This document shows positions 11,264 to 23,969 of a DNA stretch of 64,000 nt, piece by piece. Source of the stretch: Mactra quadrangularis. Lineage: Eukaryota > Mollusca > Bivalvia > Venerida > Mactridae. Both the position numbers and the translations under genes were made by a program. The notes below the pieces were generated by a model. It ran no database searches and had not been told where the DNA came from. It saw only the letters and a list, made by a program, of their open reading frames with translations. The stretch covers positions 31,465,222 to 31,529,221 of the forward strand of contig CM046294.1 in assembly GCA_025267735.1 (NCBI GenBank), given 5' to 3'. Positions within the stretch are counted from its first letter, which is position 1; every line of letters begins with the position of its first letter.

Positions 11264-11634
11264 TAGGGCTGTCACGATACCCCATAAGCGTATCGCGATA
11301 TACTGCAATACGCTGTCACCGTATCGCAATACGCTTCCACTGTATTTAACAGAAACATTGCAAACCTAACATACAGCTACTGATAGAATCTAGCCTCTTT
11401 AAGTATTTACCGTCATTTAGGACAGTGACGCGTCCCAATCGGTTAAATTCTTGTAACTTAATGTTAGATGGAATGAACATTGGAAAACTGACGTTTTGCT
11501 AATTTATCTCGCGAAGGGAACAATTTTCCAATGAAATAAAAAATGTCGCCAAATACCCGTACGTTAAAATGGTACCACGGTATGTATTGCCACAGCTGCG
11601 TATTGCAATATACCGGTATATCATGACAGCCCTA
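11264..11634. mobile_element. hAT-type MITE
   Basis: A 371-bp element with ends TAGGGCTGTCACGATACC and GGTATATCATGACAGCCCTA, imperfect inverted repeats of ~20 bp. It is flanked by CTTACAAT (11256-11263) and CTTACAAG (11635-11642), 7 of 8 identical. Inner sequence repeats GTATCGC/GCGATA-type motifs. Non-coding. Confidence 0.88.
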
Positions 11635-11951
11635 CTTACAAGAACTTTTTTCATTAGAAGGTTTTTTGAAAAGGTGCACATCTTATTGTATGGATATTAA
11701 AATCACTAGATATTTAACATAACAAGTAATAGTGATGTTAGGAAAGACTTAAATGTGATTCACTGGCAGTCAGACTATTGCAAGTAATCTACCTATTGGT
11801 CAGTGTTTCGTTTTTTTTAGATTTTATATAAAACATACCCATCAGTTTCAATTGTTAATTTTAGTAAATTAAGAAGTGTTTGTTTTTACGTACATTATTG
11901 CCCGTAATGCATATTTATGATTACAGAAATACAACAAATATAATAATAACA

Positions 11952-14418
11952 AACAAGAGCTCCGCTAGGCAGGGCAATATACGCCCGTGTGCAGTCCATG
12001 TTGTGTGAATTCCATATGAAGTCCTTGTGACATTGACCAATGACCCTGGGATCTCAGAATAGGTCACATCCTTAACTGGAGGGCTATCCAAAGCAAAGAT
12101 TTTGAGAACCTAGGTACAGCCATGGTTGAGTTATCACTGGCACAAATTTTTTCTCATATGAACGTCGAGTGACCTGACCCTGGGGCCTCAGAACCAAAAG
12201 TTCACACCCTTGACCCAAAGATACATAAAATTTAGTGATCTTAGATATTTAAAGTTGGTTGTTGGACGAGGTTTTTTCCTCATGATTTCCTTGCGACCTT
12301 GATCTTTGACACAGGGGCCTAAAAACCAAAGGGGCATATGCTAGACATTTAGGCTACCCTTACATAAAATTTGGTGAACCTAGGTACAGTCATTATTGAG
12401 TTATTGTCCGGACAATGTTTTAATATAAATTAAATCCCAGTGACTTTGACCTTTGACCCTGGGGTCTCAAAATCAAAAGGGAACATTCTCTACCAAAGAG
12501 CTATCAACACATAAAATTTGGTGAACCTAGGAAAAGTGGTTGTTGATTTATTTTCTGGACAATGTTCTCCATATGAAGTCCCCATGACCTTTACCTTTGA
12601 CCCTGCGGCCTCAAAACCAAAGGCGCATCCTTGACACATGGACTATTATCACATAAAATTTGGTGAACATAAGTACAGTGGTTGTTGAGTTATTGTCCGG
12701 ACAAAGTTTTCATATAAATTAGTCCCAGTGACCTTGACCCTTGGGTCTCAAAATTAATAGGGTAAACCCTCTACTCAAGGAGTATCCATACATAAAATTT
12801 GGTGAACCTAGATACTGCGTTGTTGAGTTATTGTCCGGACAAATTTTTCCCATATGATGTCCCTGTCACCTTGACCTTTGACCCTGGAGCCCCAAAACCA
12901 ACAGGACACATCCTTGATACATGGACTATTATCACATAAACTTTGGTGAACCTAATATTATTGACAAAGATGAATCAAGGTTTGGCTTTATGTCAGGTAA
13001 CTTATTAAAATATAGCATACTTCCACATTGTTTGCCATTTTGACTTAATTAACGTATTAATTGAACATCTACTGGTTGAAGGTTTAAAGATTCTTTAGCT
13101 AAAATGTCTGCTTTTTCATTTCCATGTATGCAAATATGATTTGGTATCCAGCAGAGATGTACTATTTTAGATTTCCACAGTTGTTGAGTTATTGTCTGGA
13201 CAAGGTTTTTCAAAATGATGCCCCTGTGACCTTGACTTTTGACCCAAGGGCCCCAAAACCAATAGGCAACATCTTTGACAAATGGGCTACATTCACAAAA
13301 AAGGTAAACCTAGGTACATTGGTTGTTCAGTTATTGTCCGGACAAGGTTTTTCAATATGATGCCCCTGTGACCTTGACCTTTGACCTAGGAGCCCTAAAA
13401 CCATTCAGGCACATTCCTGACACATGGGCTACTCTCACATAAAATTTGGTGAACTTAAGTACAGTCGTTGTTGAGTTATTGTCCGGACAAGGTTTTTCAA
13501 TATGATGCCCCTTTGACCTTGACCTTTGACCCAAGGGCCCCAAAACCTAACGGGAAAATCCTTGACACATGGGCCAAAGTCACATAAAATTTGGTAAACC
13601 TAGGTACATTGACTATTCAGTTATTGTCCAGACAAGGTTTCTCAATATGATGCCCCTGTGACCCAAAACCAATAGGGCACATCCTTGACAGATGGGCTAC
13701 TCTCACATAAAAGTTGGTGAACCTAGGTACAGTCGTTGTTGTGTTAGTTTCCGGACAAGGTTTTTCTATATGATGCCCCTGTGCCCTTGACCTTTGACCC
13801 AGGGGACCCAAAACTAACAGGCAACCTCTTTGACATATGGGTTACATTCACAAAAAATTTGGTAAACCTAGGTACTTTGGTTGTTCATTTATTGTCTGGA
13901 CAAGGTTTTTCCATATGATGCCCCTGTGACCTTGACCTTTGACCAAGGAGCCCTAAAACCATTCGGGCACATCCTTGACACATGGGCTACTCTCACATAA
14001 AATTTGGTGAACTTAAGTACAGTCGTTGTTGAGTTATTGTCTGGACGAGGTTTTTCAATATGATGCCCCTGTGACCTTGACATTAGACCCAGGGGCCCCA
14101 ATACAATTATGGAACATCCTTGCCACATTGGCTACTCTCACATAAAATTTGGTGAACCTAGGTACAGTCGTTGTTGAGTTATTGTCCAGACAAGGTATTC
14201 ATATTTAAAGTCAAGTGACCTTGACCTTTGATCCTGGGGTCTAAAAATCAATAGAGAACCTCTTCTACCAAAGGGCTATCCACACATAAAATTTGAGGAA
14301 CCTAGGTACATCCTTTCTTGAGTCATCGTCCAGACAAGCAGTTGTCCACGGACATACAAACGGACGGACGGACAACATCATAACATAATACGATCGTTTT
14401 TTTCAAAACGGGCGTATA
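11952..14418. repeat. Minisatellite element rich in TGACCTTTGACC
   Basis: About 2.4 kb of tandem units of ~143-145 bp with a shared order: TTGTCCGGACAAG, a GACCTTGACCTTTGACCC segment, then CACATAAAATTTGGTGAACC. About ten units carry a good TGACCTTTGACC match (for example near 13371, 13516, 13783 and 13927). Units at the left are more diverged. The whole is bounded by short inverted ends, ATACGCCCGT (11979-11988) and ACGGGCGTAT (14408-14417), suggesting a non-autonomous element with an internal minisatellite. ORFs inside it are repeat artefacts. Confidence 0.85.
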
Positions 14419-14616
14419 AAAACTATATGTATATACAGCAATCGGGTTGAGCCACAAGTTCTGTAACTTAGTTGCAACTCTCCCCTTCAGGTATATACAA
14501 AAAAACATCTGCAAAAAATAAAGTGGTTGGGCAATAGGAGTAGTTACAAGATTGGATTACAATCATGGATAATACATAAGAGAGAAAAGATTAAATATAA
14601 GAATGGATATATAACA

Positions 14617-14995
14617 AGAGCTGTCAGAGGAGACAGCTTGCTCGACTTAGTAAGTATTTGTCACAGGAGATGTGGTTGATAATAAGGAACATACGTATTT
14701 TAAAATTCGAAAATATAACCTTAACAAACTTAATAAAAATTAAAGAAAATTTTAAGTTCATGGAGGACAATTTTGAAAAAAAATGTAATTGGAGTTATGA
14801 TTCTTGACACATGAGATGTGGTTGATAATAAGGAACATATATTTAAAGTTTGAAGTCAATAAATAAAGAAATAAAACAGTTGCAGTAAAAACAAATATTT
14901 TTTAAAGAAAACTGTTAGTTCAAGGGGGATAACACTGAAAAAATGTATAAGGAGTTATGAACTTGTCACATGAGATGTAGCTGATAATAAGGAAT
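14617..14995. repeat. Second minisatellite element, left part
   Basis: It starts ACAAGAGCTGTCAGAGGAGA then GCTCGACTTAG, followed by ~145-bp units with ATGAGATGTGGTTGATAATA and AAATAAAACAGTTGCAGT. The array breaks off at 14995 within AATAAGGA and resumes at 25366. The right end near 26335 carries AAGTCGAGC, complementary to GCTCGACTT at the left end. Confidence 0.75.
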
Positions 14996-16538
14996 TGTGA
15001 TGGGATATCGGTTGGAAATTATAATCGATCATCGGTTGAAATCGGTTACTGCTGTCGATGCGATTCTTCCGATTGTAATCGGTTCATGATAAATTTGCTT
15101 TTGCATTCATATTTTGCTTTCAATGTATTAAAGACCAAGAAATAAAAATAGCTGTTTTTGTTGTTTGTATTTGCTTTCTATACATGCATCATTTGGTTAC
15201 TAACAACCCCAGATTTCTACTATTGGCATATTAACATAAAAGTCAATTAGTAGTGTGATTCATGTTTATATGAACCAATAACCATGCTATGATACTGATA
15301 GTAATAATAAAACGGGGGTTCTAACAAGTATAGAATGCTGAATTTAGTTAATTAATGCAATTTATTTTTCAAAGTTACCTATGCAGTTTGGTTTGGAAAT
15401 GCTTACGATACAGAAGACCTAATGGTATAGCAGATTGAGTTCATGTAGTTCACTAGACCAGGGTAGCGTATTATTAAATATTTTACGACAATTTAGCAAT
15501 TCATTATAGAAAGATTTAAGACCAAAATTGGTTGTAAGACTATTGATAATACTGGCCAGTCTTTTGATTTCTTTTTCGTACCGGGTGATAATATAAACGT
15601 CGCATGTCCATGGCAGCCATTTTGAAAAAAGGCTGGGTTTAAAAGCCGTATCCCGAAAAGCAGGGCTACCTCTGGCTTTTTTTCTCTGAGCCAATTTCGC
15701 GACAAAATATGAAATCGCGACAAAAATTAAGTCGCGACAAAGAACTTGAATAGGAGCTTTTTCTTGTCTCATTGGATGATGATATAACTAGCTTAACATA
15801 CCTAGTTCTCTATGACAATACTTGTTCAATGGCAATGACTTTGTTGTTTACTTAAATCTTTGATAAATAATTCTATGCTTTTGTCTATTTAGGACAGCAT
15901 AGCATATTTTGATATGTTTTAATAGCATTTTGTGCACTGAAGCCCTTTTTACATGTCTGTTGAAAGCCAAATGTCATAGATATAATCCGATAATACAGCA
16001 CCTTTTGATCCCCACTATCAGCATATTTTGTGCTCTTTGATTTGTATTATACATAAGCATAAAACAAAAATGGTTAAAATTGATGTTCTAGAAATAGAAC
16101 TAATGCCTATGAATGACCTAAACATAACTGACATTTCGCGACCCCACGAAAATGATTTTAAGACTCTCAGTGAAATAACGTGGATCGATGTAGGTTCTAT
16201 ACGTCACCAAGCATTTAATCTAGTTTTACTATTCATTTGATTATTGCGTTGTATACGAACATTCAAATTTGTATATTTAAAACGCTAGCAAATACGAATT
16301 TCGCTGATTGAATTTTGACGCGACGATAGCGCTTGTTTTGTAATAATTATGCGACATTTGGCTCTTGAGCAGCAATGACGCAAGGGCATGTTCTTACACG
16401 ATCATGCAAGACTATAATCAAACGAATAGTGATTCATACATCTCGACAACAGCATAAATATTATATTGTCATAAAAAATACGGAAATATATTCAGTTCTG
16501 TCAAATAAAAGACATAAACAATAATCTATACTTTTGAA

Positions 16539-19500
16539 TCAGAAACCGTAAGGGTATGACACGTATCCATCAGCAAGAACCCTTTTATCAAAAACGAGTC
16601 TATAATCCTTTCGCTCACAAGTAGTTACTATTTTAGCATTGTCTGTGTCTCTTGTGATTTTATGAGCATCAACGACGGACACACTTGCTTCATATTTATT
16701 GGTGACAAACTCTTTCAGGACATTGAAGTTTACGTTTAACATATTTTTGCAGTCGAGAGTAATACCTCTTATCTTGCAAATGGTAAGATCACCCTCCTTG
16801 TTTGAGCGTTGTAGTTTATAACCATAATTCTTTGGCCCTCCTGTGACAAAAGTATGTATACTATTGTTAGAAATCTCGTCCGTCAGGTCACCTAAGTAGT
16901 CACCCAAACATAGCTTTTTTGCCCTTTTTTAGTGCAAAAGACTACAGAATCAGTATCTGCGTAAAAAGCCCGTGGTCCGAGTTCTTTCAAATACGAATAC
17001 AGTTTCAAACGAGCCTGAGCTGTTGTATAGGCAGCGATGACTACGTTTATCTTTGAGCTAGTCTCTACAAAACCCTCTTTGTACTTCCAACGTAGCTCCA
17101 CTGCGTCTTCAGATACAAAATTGACAGCAGTGACTTCTTCACGGTCGGATGTCAGTTTGTCAAAGTATATTTTTGGGTCGTCCACAATGTCTACTTGATG
17201 CATATTAGGTCTTTGACCGAATTTGCCCCAGAACGAATTTAGCATAAGTTTGGCCAGTGCTCTCAATTCGGGATTCTTTTTTATTTTATCGTATTATAGA
17301 CGGATACCTTCTTTTTGTTCGTATAGGTCGATGTAATGAAACCTATCTGTCTCTGTTTTGCACCACTCAGGCCATCCACTGGCCTCTTGCTTGATTTTCA
17401 AGAAAGTGTTTACATATTCCGTAAACAGCCCTCCTGTCATTGTTTCTGGATTAAACTGAGAAATGCTATCAAAATGCCAAATTTCGTATAGTTTGATAAG
17501 TTGATACCCCATATTTACAGCTTCTTTGACTTCATCAATGACCCAGGTACCTACAAACGCTCGGTCCTTATTTTCCTGTTGGCAAGGTGTTTGTTGTTGC
17601 AGTTCGGCGCATGTCTTGCAGGTATGAAATAGGAGTCTGCCATTGGTTCTACTAGGCAGATGCCTCTTTGTACAGTGTATATGCCTCTGTGCGTCCTCCA
17701 TAAAAAGCGTCACGAGGTTCAAGAGATGTCACCATGTCTAGCCTCTCAATAAAACGTCTCATATCATCGTTTTCTATACATTCTTGGTCAAAGTCAGACT
17801 CCCAAATAGATTGATATTTGTAACCCTCTTTTTCGAGGTATCTTTGTTTCTCCAACGTTTTGTCATACAGATCTCCAATAGTCATCTGTTTCACTGGATT
17901 AACAGTATTTCGAGAATATTTCTTATTTTTCATTATACCATGTCAGGAATGTTTTCCTATCATCCGGTTTTATGCCGTCAGGTGTATAGTATTGCATGTC
18001 GGGTAAGCCATTCAAAACAACAGATTGATTTTCTTTTTTGTTGAATAAATGGGGAAAATAACCTTTCTTCATTTCTTCAAAACCAAACATGTTTGGCAGT
18101 TTAGCAAGAGCCATTGGTAGAAAGTTAATGGAATCAATCATTTTGATTTTGCATGACTCCACTGTTAGACTCATAACTTTAGCTCCATTAGGTACAATAT
18201 TTGGAAGGATTCCGTGGTTGTATAGGTACTGTAAAATAGGATACGAATCATACCCTTGGAAGTTGTGACAAAGAACAGTCGACTGGTAATTTTCCTCGGA
18301 AAACAACCATTGGCAAAACTGATCAAGTGTATCGTCACCTTTAAATATATGCTCCCGTTGACCACAGTTTTCACAGGGTTCTACGGAGTCCATACATACT
18401 GTGCACACCTTTTGAGCGACACAGAGATTAGGCTTGTGTTCGTAAGATCCACATGATGATTTTAGACAATGCACGCATTTTCCAAAAACATCTGGTGTAT
18501 ATCCAGTGTCACATTGAACTAAATTGTCTTGTCTACACTCGAAGTCAAAAAAAGTAAATGACTTTGCATTTTCTATGTCTTGAACAATTCCTCTTCAATT
18601 GAATTCACCTCCTCTTGTTCATCGTATTCCTCAGGGACCATATAACATTAATGTCCTTCGGGGAAGAAGTCTTGACAGTTGCGACAATACATTTCCCCAC
18701 AAACATGTTTTTTCTTATGCATACGTCTATTTATAGTTTTGTCACAGTCACGGCATCGGTAGATAGACTTGCAAGTGGAATTTCCCTTGGCAGTAGTGAC
18801 TTTGTGCAAATCAAAACATTCTTGACCTCGGAAGAACCGATGACATTCGTCACAATTCAATCAGTCTACCGTCTCTACCTCTTCATGAACCTAACGACAT
18901 GCATGACATACATTGTTACACTTGTGTTTCTCCTTGTGGTCATATCCAGCATTACATTTTGTACAATAATAGTTTCTCGATAGAAATGCTGGCATGCTCG
19001 TAATGGCGTCATAATGCTTATTATGAAAGTAGAGATATATTTTCTTTTCCGCTTCTGGACCACTGTAAATAATGCCATTGAAATGCTCATGTGAGATGAC
19101 GTAGATCTGATAATCTGGTATAATGACTTGGAACTTCTTGATCTCTTCGACACCACATTTTCCTAAGAGCACGCCAGCTTCTTGACGAAGAGCTTTTGCC
19201 ATTTTTTCTTGTTCTGATTTACCCGTTCGAATGCTATTCCATTTTTCGTGTTTTTCTATCCTGGCCTTTGCAGTGACAATAGCCCTGGCACAACATAGGT
19301 CGTCGTCATTTTGAATCCGAAGGATACATTTCTTGTTTTGCAGAAATTTCTCAGTGCTGATGAAATGACAGCGTTTTCGACTCCCTCCCTCCGGCATATC
19401 AACCAGGGAAATGTCAAATAGCAATGATTCGTCAATGACGAAATCCTCATGAGATTGTAAGACCCGTTCAATTTCAGCCATGAAGCGATCCACAGTAAGT

Positions 19501-20096
19501 TCAGGTATCGGCATGAATCTCAGCACGATTGGGTAATCCAGCGATGGACTTTGCACGGTTAGTCGAATTAGGTCTTCTGTTTTAGAGCCCTTAGTAAGAT
19601 CAGCAATGATGGACGTGAACAGTCTTTTAAGAGTAGACAGTACATCATTTGACACTTCCATGTCTCTGAATGTCACATGATAGCTCGTAGATGTGGTTCT
19701 GAACTTTGGTATGCGTTGTTCCTTAAGTTTTCTGATGGAATAAAACTGTCTTAGGTCATCGTCCTTTCGCAACATTTTAACAGGCTTGGTATCGTTATCT
19801 TCCTCGTTTCCCATGGCATTGCTTGCTCTACGTTTTTGTCCTCCAACTTGGTGAACTCGTTCTTTATGCCTATTCAGCGTATACTGACGGCTGAATACCA
19901 GTCCACACTCGTCACAGTGAACACTGTTTGCAGCAAAATGTTTCTTCTTATGTTGATCAAGATTATCTTTCCGTGTGAACCATTTCTCACATATGTCACA
20001 GGGGTGTTTCGTCCAGTGATTTTCAGTGCGTTGGTGTTGCTTAAGCTGGCTGACTTTAGAAAAACTAGCCCCACATTCTTCGCAGTTGTAAGTCAT
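16539..20096 (-). pseudogene. Maverick/Polinton protein-primed DNA polymerase B, decayed
   Basis: Reading right to left: three C2H2 fingers (CEEC, CDIC, CDEC starts, 20084-19850); the family N-terminal region; further Cys-rich fingers (18860-18650); Exo I FFDFE (~18555); Exo II in HNFQGYD (~18265); then palm motifs NSFWGKFGQR (~17235) and YADTDSVVF (~16940), ending after GDYLGDLTDE. The Exo III region is missing between ~17940 and 17880, and motif A (the first palm Asp) is missing at ~17670. Frameshifts occur near 18597, 17670 and 16910, and in-frame stops include those at 18891 and 17294. It cannot encode an active polymerase. A possible 3' splice site just upstream (20112) could mean an additional 5' exon. 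Confidence 0.92.
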
Positions 20097-20219
20097 GTCT
20101 TCTTTTTTACCTGTAATGAAATGATAATAACAAATTAATTGGCTAGGTGGCATGAATAAAGTTTTCATTTGAACACAGTATAAGTCAAACCTTTACAAAG
20201 AATCAGACGAAAGAAAACA

Positions 20220-20386
20220 AAGTCATGCGAGACACAGCCAGGCGAGACTACAAATAACCAGATGAGACTTCAAAATAAACCATAATAAACCAGGCGAGAC
20301 TACAAAAGTCAGGCGAGACTACAAAAAAGTCAGGCGAGACTACAAAAACCCAGGCGAGACTACAAAAACCCAGGCGAGACAAAAGT
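20220..20386. repeat. Short tandem repeat between divergent Maverick genes
   Basis: Seven or more copies of CAGGCGAGACTACAAAAA-like units of about 17-21 bp lie in the ~630-bp gap between the PolB start and the ATPase start, which are transcribed divergently. The rest of the gap (20387-20729) is AT-rich with nothing recognised. Confidence 0.8.
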
Positions 20387-20729
20387 GATACATACCTTTT
20401 TGTATTATTATTATCCAAGTGTTTTATAACTACAGTAGCAGCCGATATGCACAACATCAAATCTGTAAATGAATAGAAAAAATGATTCAACCTTTAAATA
20501 CTAAAAATGGCGCATGCGCGGTAAATTAACACATACGTTTGAACAATTCATGTGGTATTTTGATTGGCTGATTAGGCTGTTTAATAATTGGACAATGATA
20601 TGTTAAAGATGTAATTTCATTGGCTGAAAATGTCGTGATTTGATTGGTTGCCAAGATTTAAAAACATATGTAAATAGAGCAAACATAATGTGCTAGCTTC
20701 ATTTGTAAGTTAGCCACCAGAGAGTAAAC

Positions 20730-22696
20730 ATGTATTCTACACGGTGCCCAGATTGTTACAAGGAATTTAGTAGAAAGGATGCGATGTTGCGACATTTTAA
20801 ACAAAAACATAATGTATCTTTCAACACAACAGTGTCAGAAGGAGCGCTGCCACCACCACCACCACCACCACCACAAGGAGCGCTGCCACCACCACCACCA
20901 CCACCACAAGGAGAGCTGCCACCACCACCACCACAAGGAGCGCTGCCACCACCACCACCACAACAACAACAAGGAGCGCTGCCACCACCACCACAAAGAG
21001 CGTTTCCACCACTACCATCTTCACAAAGAGCGCTTCCAGAACCGGTACCGTCACAGGAAAACGTGGTGTTTCAACATCCATTCACTATGATTATATCGGG
21101 TCCTACAGGTATATTTTGTTAAAACTTTTGTAGCATTATTTTAACAAATTAAATTGCAAATTAAGGAACCATCTTTTTAGATGTTTATATGGACCATTTT
21201 TTAGACTATGACGGGTTTTTCATCATCAATTTGTTTGACTTCCAAAATACATTTTTGAATGATATTTTTTCCACTTTTTAAACAAGATATCAAGACCAGT
21301 CGGATAACAAATTTATAGAAATTCGCGCCCTTTTTATCACAATTTTAAATGTTTTAAGTCATTTCATTGTAAAAGAAACTTTATATAAAATACTGAATTG
21401 TTCTCATTAGCCTGTGGGAAGACAACAATATTGAAAGAGTTATTACAGAATCACAAATCAATCACTTAACCTGGCATACAAAGAATTGTATGGCTATATA
21501 AAAGGTGGCAACCTATGTACACCGTCATAAAGCGAACTGTGGAACCAAATGTGGAGTTTATTCAAGGCATCCCTGCAGATTTAGATGACGATGACTACTT
21601 TGACCCACGAATCAACAATTTACTGATATTGGACGATTTGTACTCAGAAGCTGGCAAAGATAAACGTATCACCGATTTGTTTACGGAGGGGTCCCATCAC
21701 AGATCTCTCTCTGTGATTTCAATTAATCAAAACATGTTTGGAAGTAAGGATCCAACTTAACGACGCAATTGTCATTATTTAGCATTGTTTAATAACCCAG
21801 TTGACAAGCAATCTGTCATGACACTAGCTAGACAAATGTATCCTGGACAGAGTGACATACTTTAAAAACAATTTGTCAAAGCTACGAAGTATCCATATGG
21901 ACATTTATTAGTGGATTTAAAACCATTCACACCCGAAGATCAGAGGTTAAAATGTATCAGACAAAATAAGTTAGATTCCATTGGTCACGTGACCCTTCAA
22001 GAACCTATAAAAGAAGGTGTTTTAACAGACATCAGTCATTCTACAGTTGGATTACAGACGGAGCACATCGAGGATAAGTCAGAAAATAATATAGGAAATA
22101 ATCTAGAAAATAATACAGAAAATATTCCGGAAGAAATAATGGAAAATAAAGGACACGCTTGCGACGATTGTGGTCAGTTATTTGACACTATTCACGACGT
22201 GCAAAGACATGTCAAAAACGACTGGTGCCCCGAACACATGCGGCAAAAGAAACGAAAACATGAGGAAGTGAGCGATAGCGAGCCAGATGATTCTGTAGAA
22301 GATAACGAGGCCTATGTACAATTATGGAAAAGAGCCCGTACAAGTAATGACCAAAAGTTCGAAAAAATATATAACACATCTATTGAAAATGGTGAAGACA
22401 GTGACACTGCACAGGACATGGCAGAAGAACGCATACAACCCTATAATGAAAAGGAGTTTATCGGCAAATATCAAACATTAATTGACAATTACATTCTGCC
22501 ACTTAGAAAAAATAGATTACATACACAAATTATGGCTCAGATTGATAAGCTGATCTCAAAAGGTCAGACAAGTACTTCAGCCGTGATAAAGGTCATAAGA
22601 AAACATAAGAACTCATTTCAGGATATATTTGATATGGAATTTTCTGATGATGAAAATAGTAAAGAGGAAGAAGAAAGTGACTCTGAAAATGTATAA
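20730..22696 (+). pseudogene. Maverick packaging ATPase with zinc-finger/polyproline leader
   Basis: The FtsK/HerA-type (A32-like) genome-packaging ATPase of Mavericks. The chosen ATG at 20730 gives a C2H2 finger (CPDC...H....H), then five GALPPPPPQ-type blocks (residues ~38-100), then FQHPFTMIISGPT. A 302-bp GT-AG intron (21109-21410) splits the P-loop; splicing restores GPTACGKT. Walker B LLILDDL, SHHRSLSVISINQN and the conserved DLKPFTPE follow, then an acidic C-terminal region with another C..C..H..C finger. The frame stays intact to 22696 apart from three in-frame TAA codons at 21467, 21758 and 21863. No frameshift is seen. Confidence 0.9.
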
Positions 22697-22752
22697 ATAA
22701 AAACAGTTTATATCAAGATGTTCATTTGTGTTGTGGACTTTAAGCAGTCAAC

Positions 22753-23969
22753 ATGGCTCCGTGGGAAGATTATTTAAAGAAAATATACTACGATGCTAAA
22801 CATCCCGGTGCATTTGCCGGGCCACAAAAACTATATAATGTGGTGAAACGAGAGGGAAAATTTAACATTGGAATGCATAGAATCAGGCAATTTCTACATA
22901 ATCAAGAATCCTACAGTCTACACAAACCAGTAAGACGACGATTTCAGCGAAATCATATAATAAGTGCCGGTAAAGACGATTTGTGGATGGCTGATTTATT
23001 TGACATGAAAAAGTTTGCCGACTGGAACCAGGGTTATAAATACATCTTGTTGGTAATAGACACGTTCTCTAAATATGTGTGGTAACAACCATTGAAATAT
23101 AAAACTGGCGAAGAGGTAGCCCGTGCTTTCAAGAAAATTTTCAACACTACAAACAGATCGCCTGCAAAGCTGATTACTGATAAAGGTTGGTATCATATTA
23201 TATTTATCAATTGTGTACACAAGCATTTGATTAATAATATTGTCGTTGAAATTTTATGTTTGCATTCTTATATTTTACTATAGTCTTTTATTCTAAACTT
23301 TCAGGACAAGAATTTCGCGCCAAAACAGTACAAGACGTTATGAGAAAGAAAGACATCCGCTACTTCCCTACCCAGAATGAAACAAAGGCGTCAACATCAG
23401 AAAGAGCCATTTTAACAATTAAAACCCGACTCAATCGGTACTTATCTTACAAAGACACAAACACATTTCCACCAGTGTTACAAGATATCACTGACAGTTA
23501 CAACCATACTTTTCACAGGACCATTGGAATGAGACCCGCCGATGTCAAAGAAACCAATCAGGAGGAAGTGCGACTCGCTACTTATTTCGCGCAAAACCAA
23601 AAGTACAACAAAGTGGAAAATAAACTCAAACCTTTCAAGTTTAAAATAGGGGACTATGTAAGGATCAGTCAGTTGAAATCAACATCCACTCGAGCGTACG
23701 ATCAAACATATACTGATGAAGTATTTAAAGTACACAAGCGATATCATAGAGGTACAATACCGATATACAGACTCCGCGATTTACAAGACGAAAATATTCA
23801 GGGTACTGTCTACAACAGTGAACTACAGAAAATAGACTATGATCCGAACCAGGAATTTAAAATTGACAAAGTGTTAAAAAGTCGTGGTAAAGACCCAACA
23901 TACAATATTTTGTACAGTGGAAACATTTTCCGCGAAAATTTAATTCTTGTGTCAAAGCTAGTGATTTAA
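22753..23969 (+). pseudogene. Maverick retroviral-type integrase
   Basis: The DDE integrase that inserts Maverick DNA. The catalytic triad candidates are D81 (WMADLF), D143 (LITDKG) and E176 (STSER). A chromo/SH3-like C-terminal region follows (KFKIGDYVRI... RYHRGTIPIYRLRD). A 119-bp GT-AG intron (23186-23304) falls just after the second catalytic Asp, in phase 1, and joins TDKG to QEF. A single nonsense codon, TAA at 23083-23085 (codon 111), interrupts an otherwise full-length frame ending at 23969. The ATPase is 57 bp upstream on the same strand. Confidence 0.92.

Noticed and set aside
13124..14128. Open frames with GPLGQRSRSKGHHIEKPC repeats
   Set aside because: They are translations of the 145-bp minisatellite units.
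15419..15772. 117-codon minus-strand frame near the Maverick insertion start
   Set aside because: No transposase or Maverick motif could be recognised; possibly a remnant, but not supportable.
20779..21090. His-rich frame overlapping the ATPase leader
   Set aside because: It is the shifted reading of the same CCA repeats that encode polyproline in the conserved ATPase frame.
21467..23085. TAA read as an amino acid (recoded Maverick)
   Set aside because: The neighbouring PolB also has TAG and TGA stops, frameshifts and deletions, so ordinary decay is simpler.
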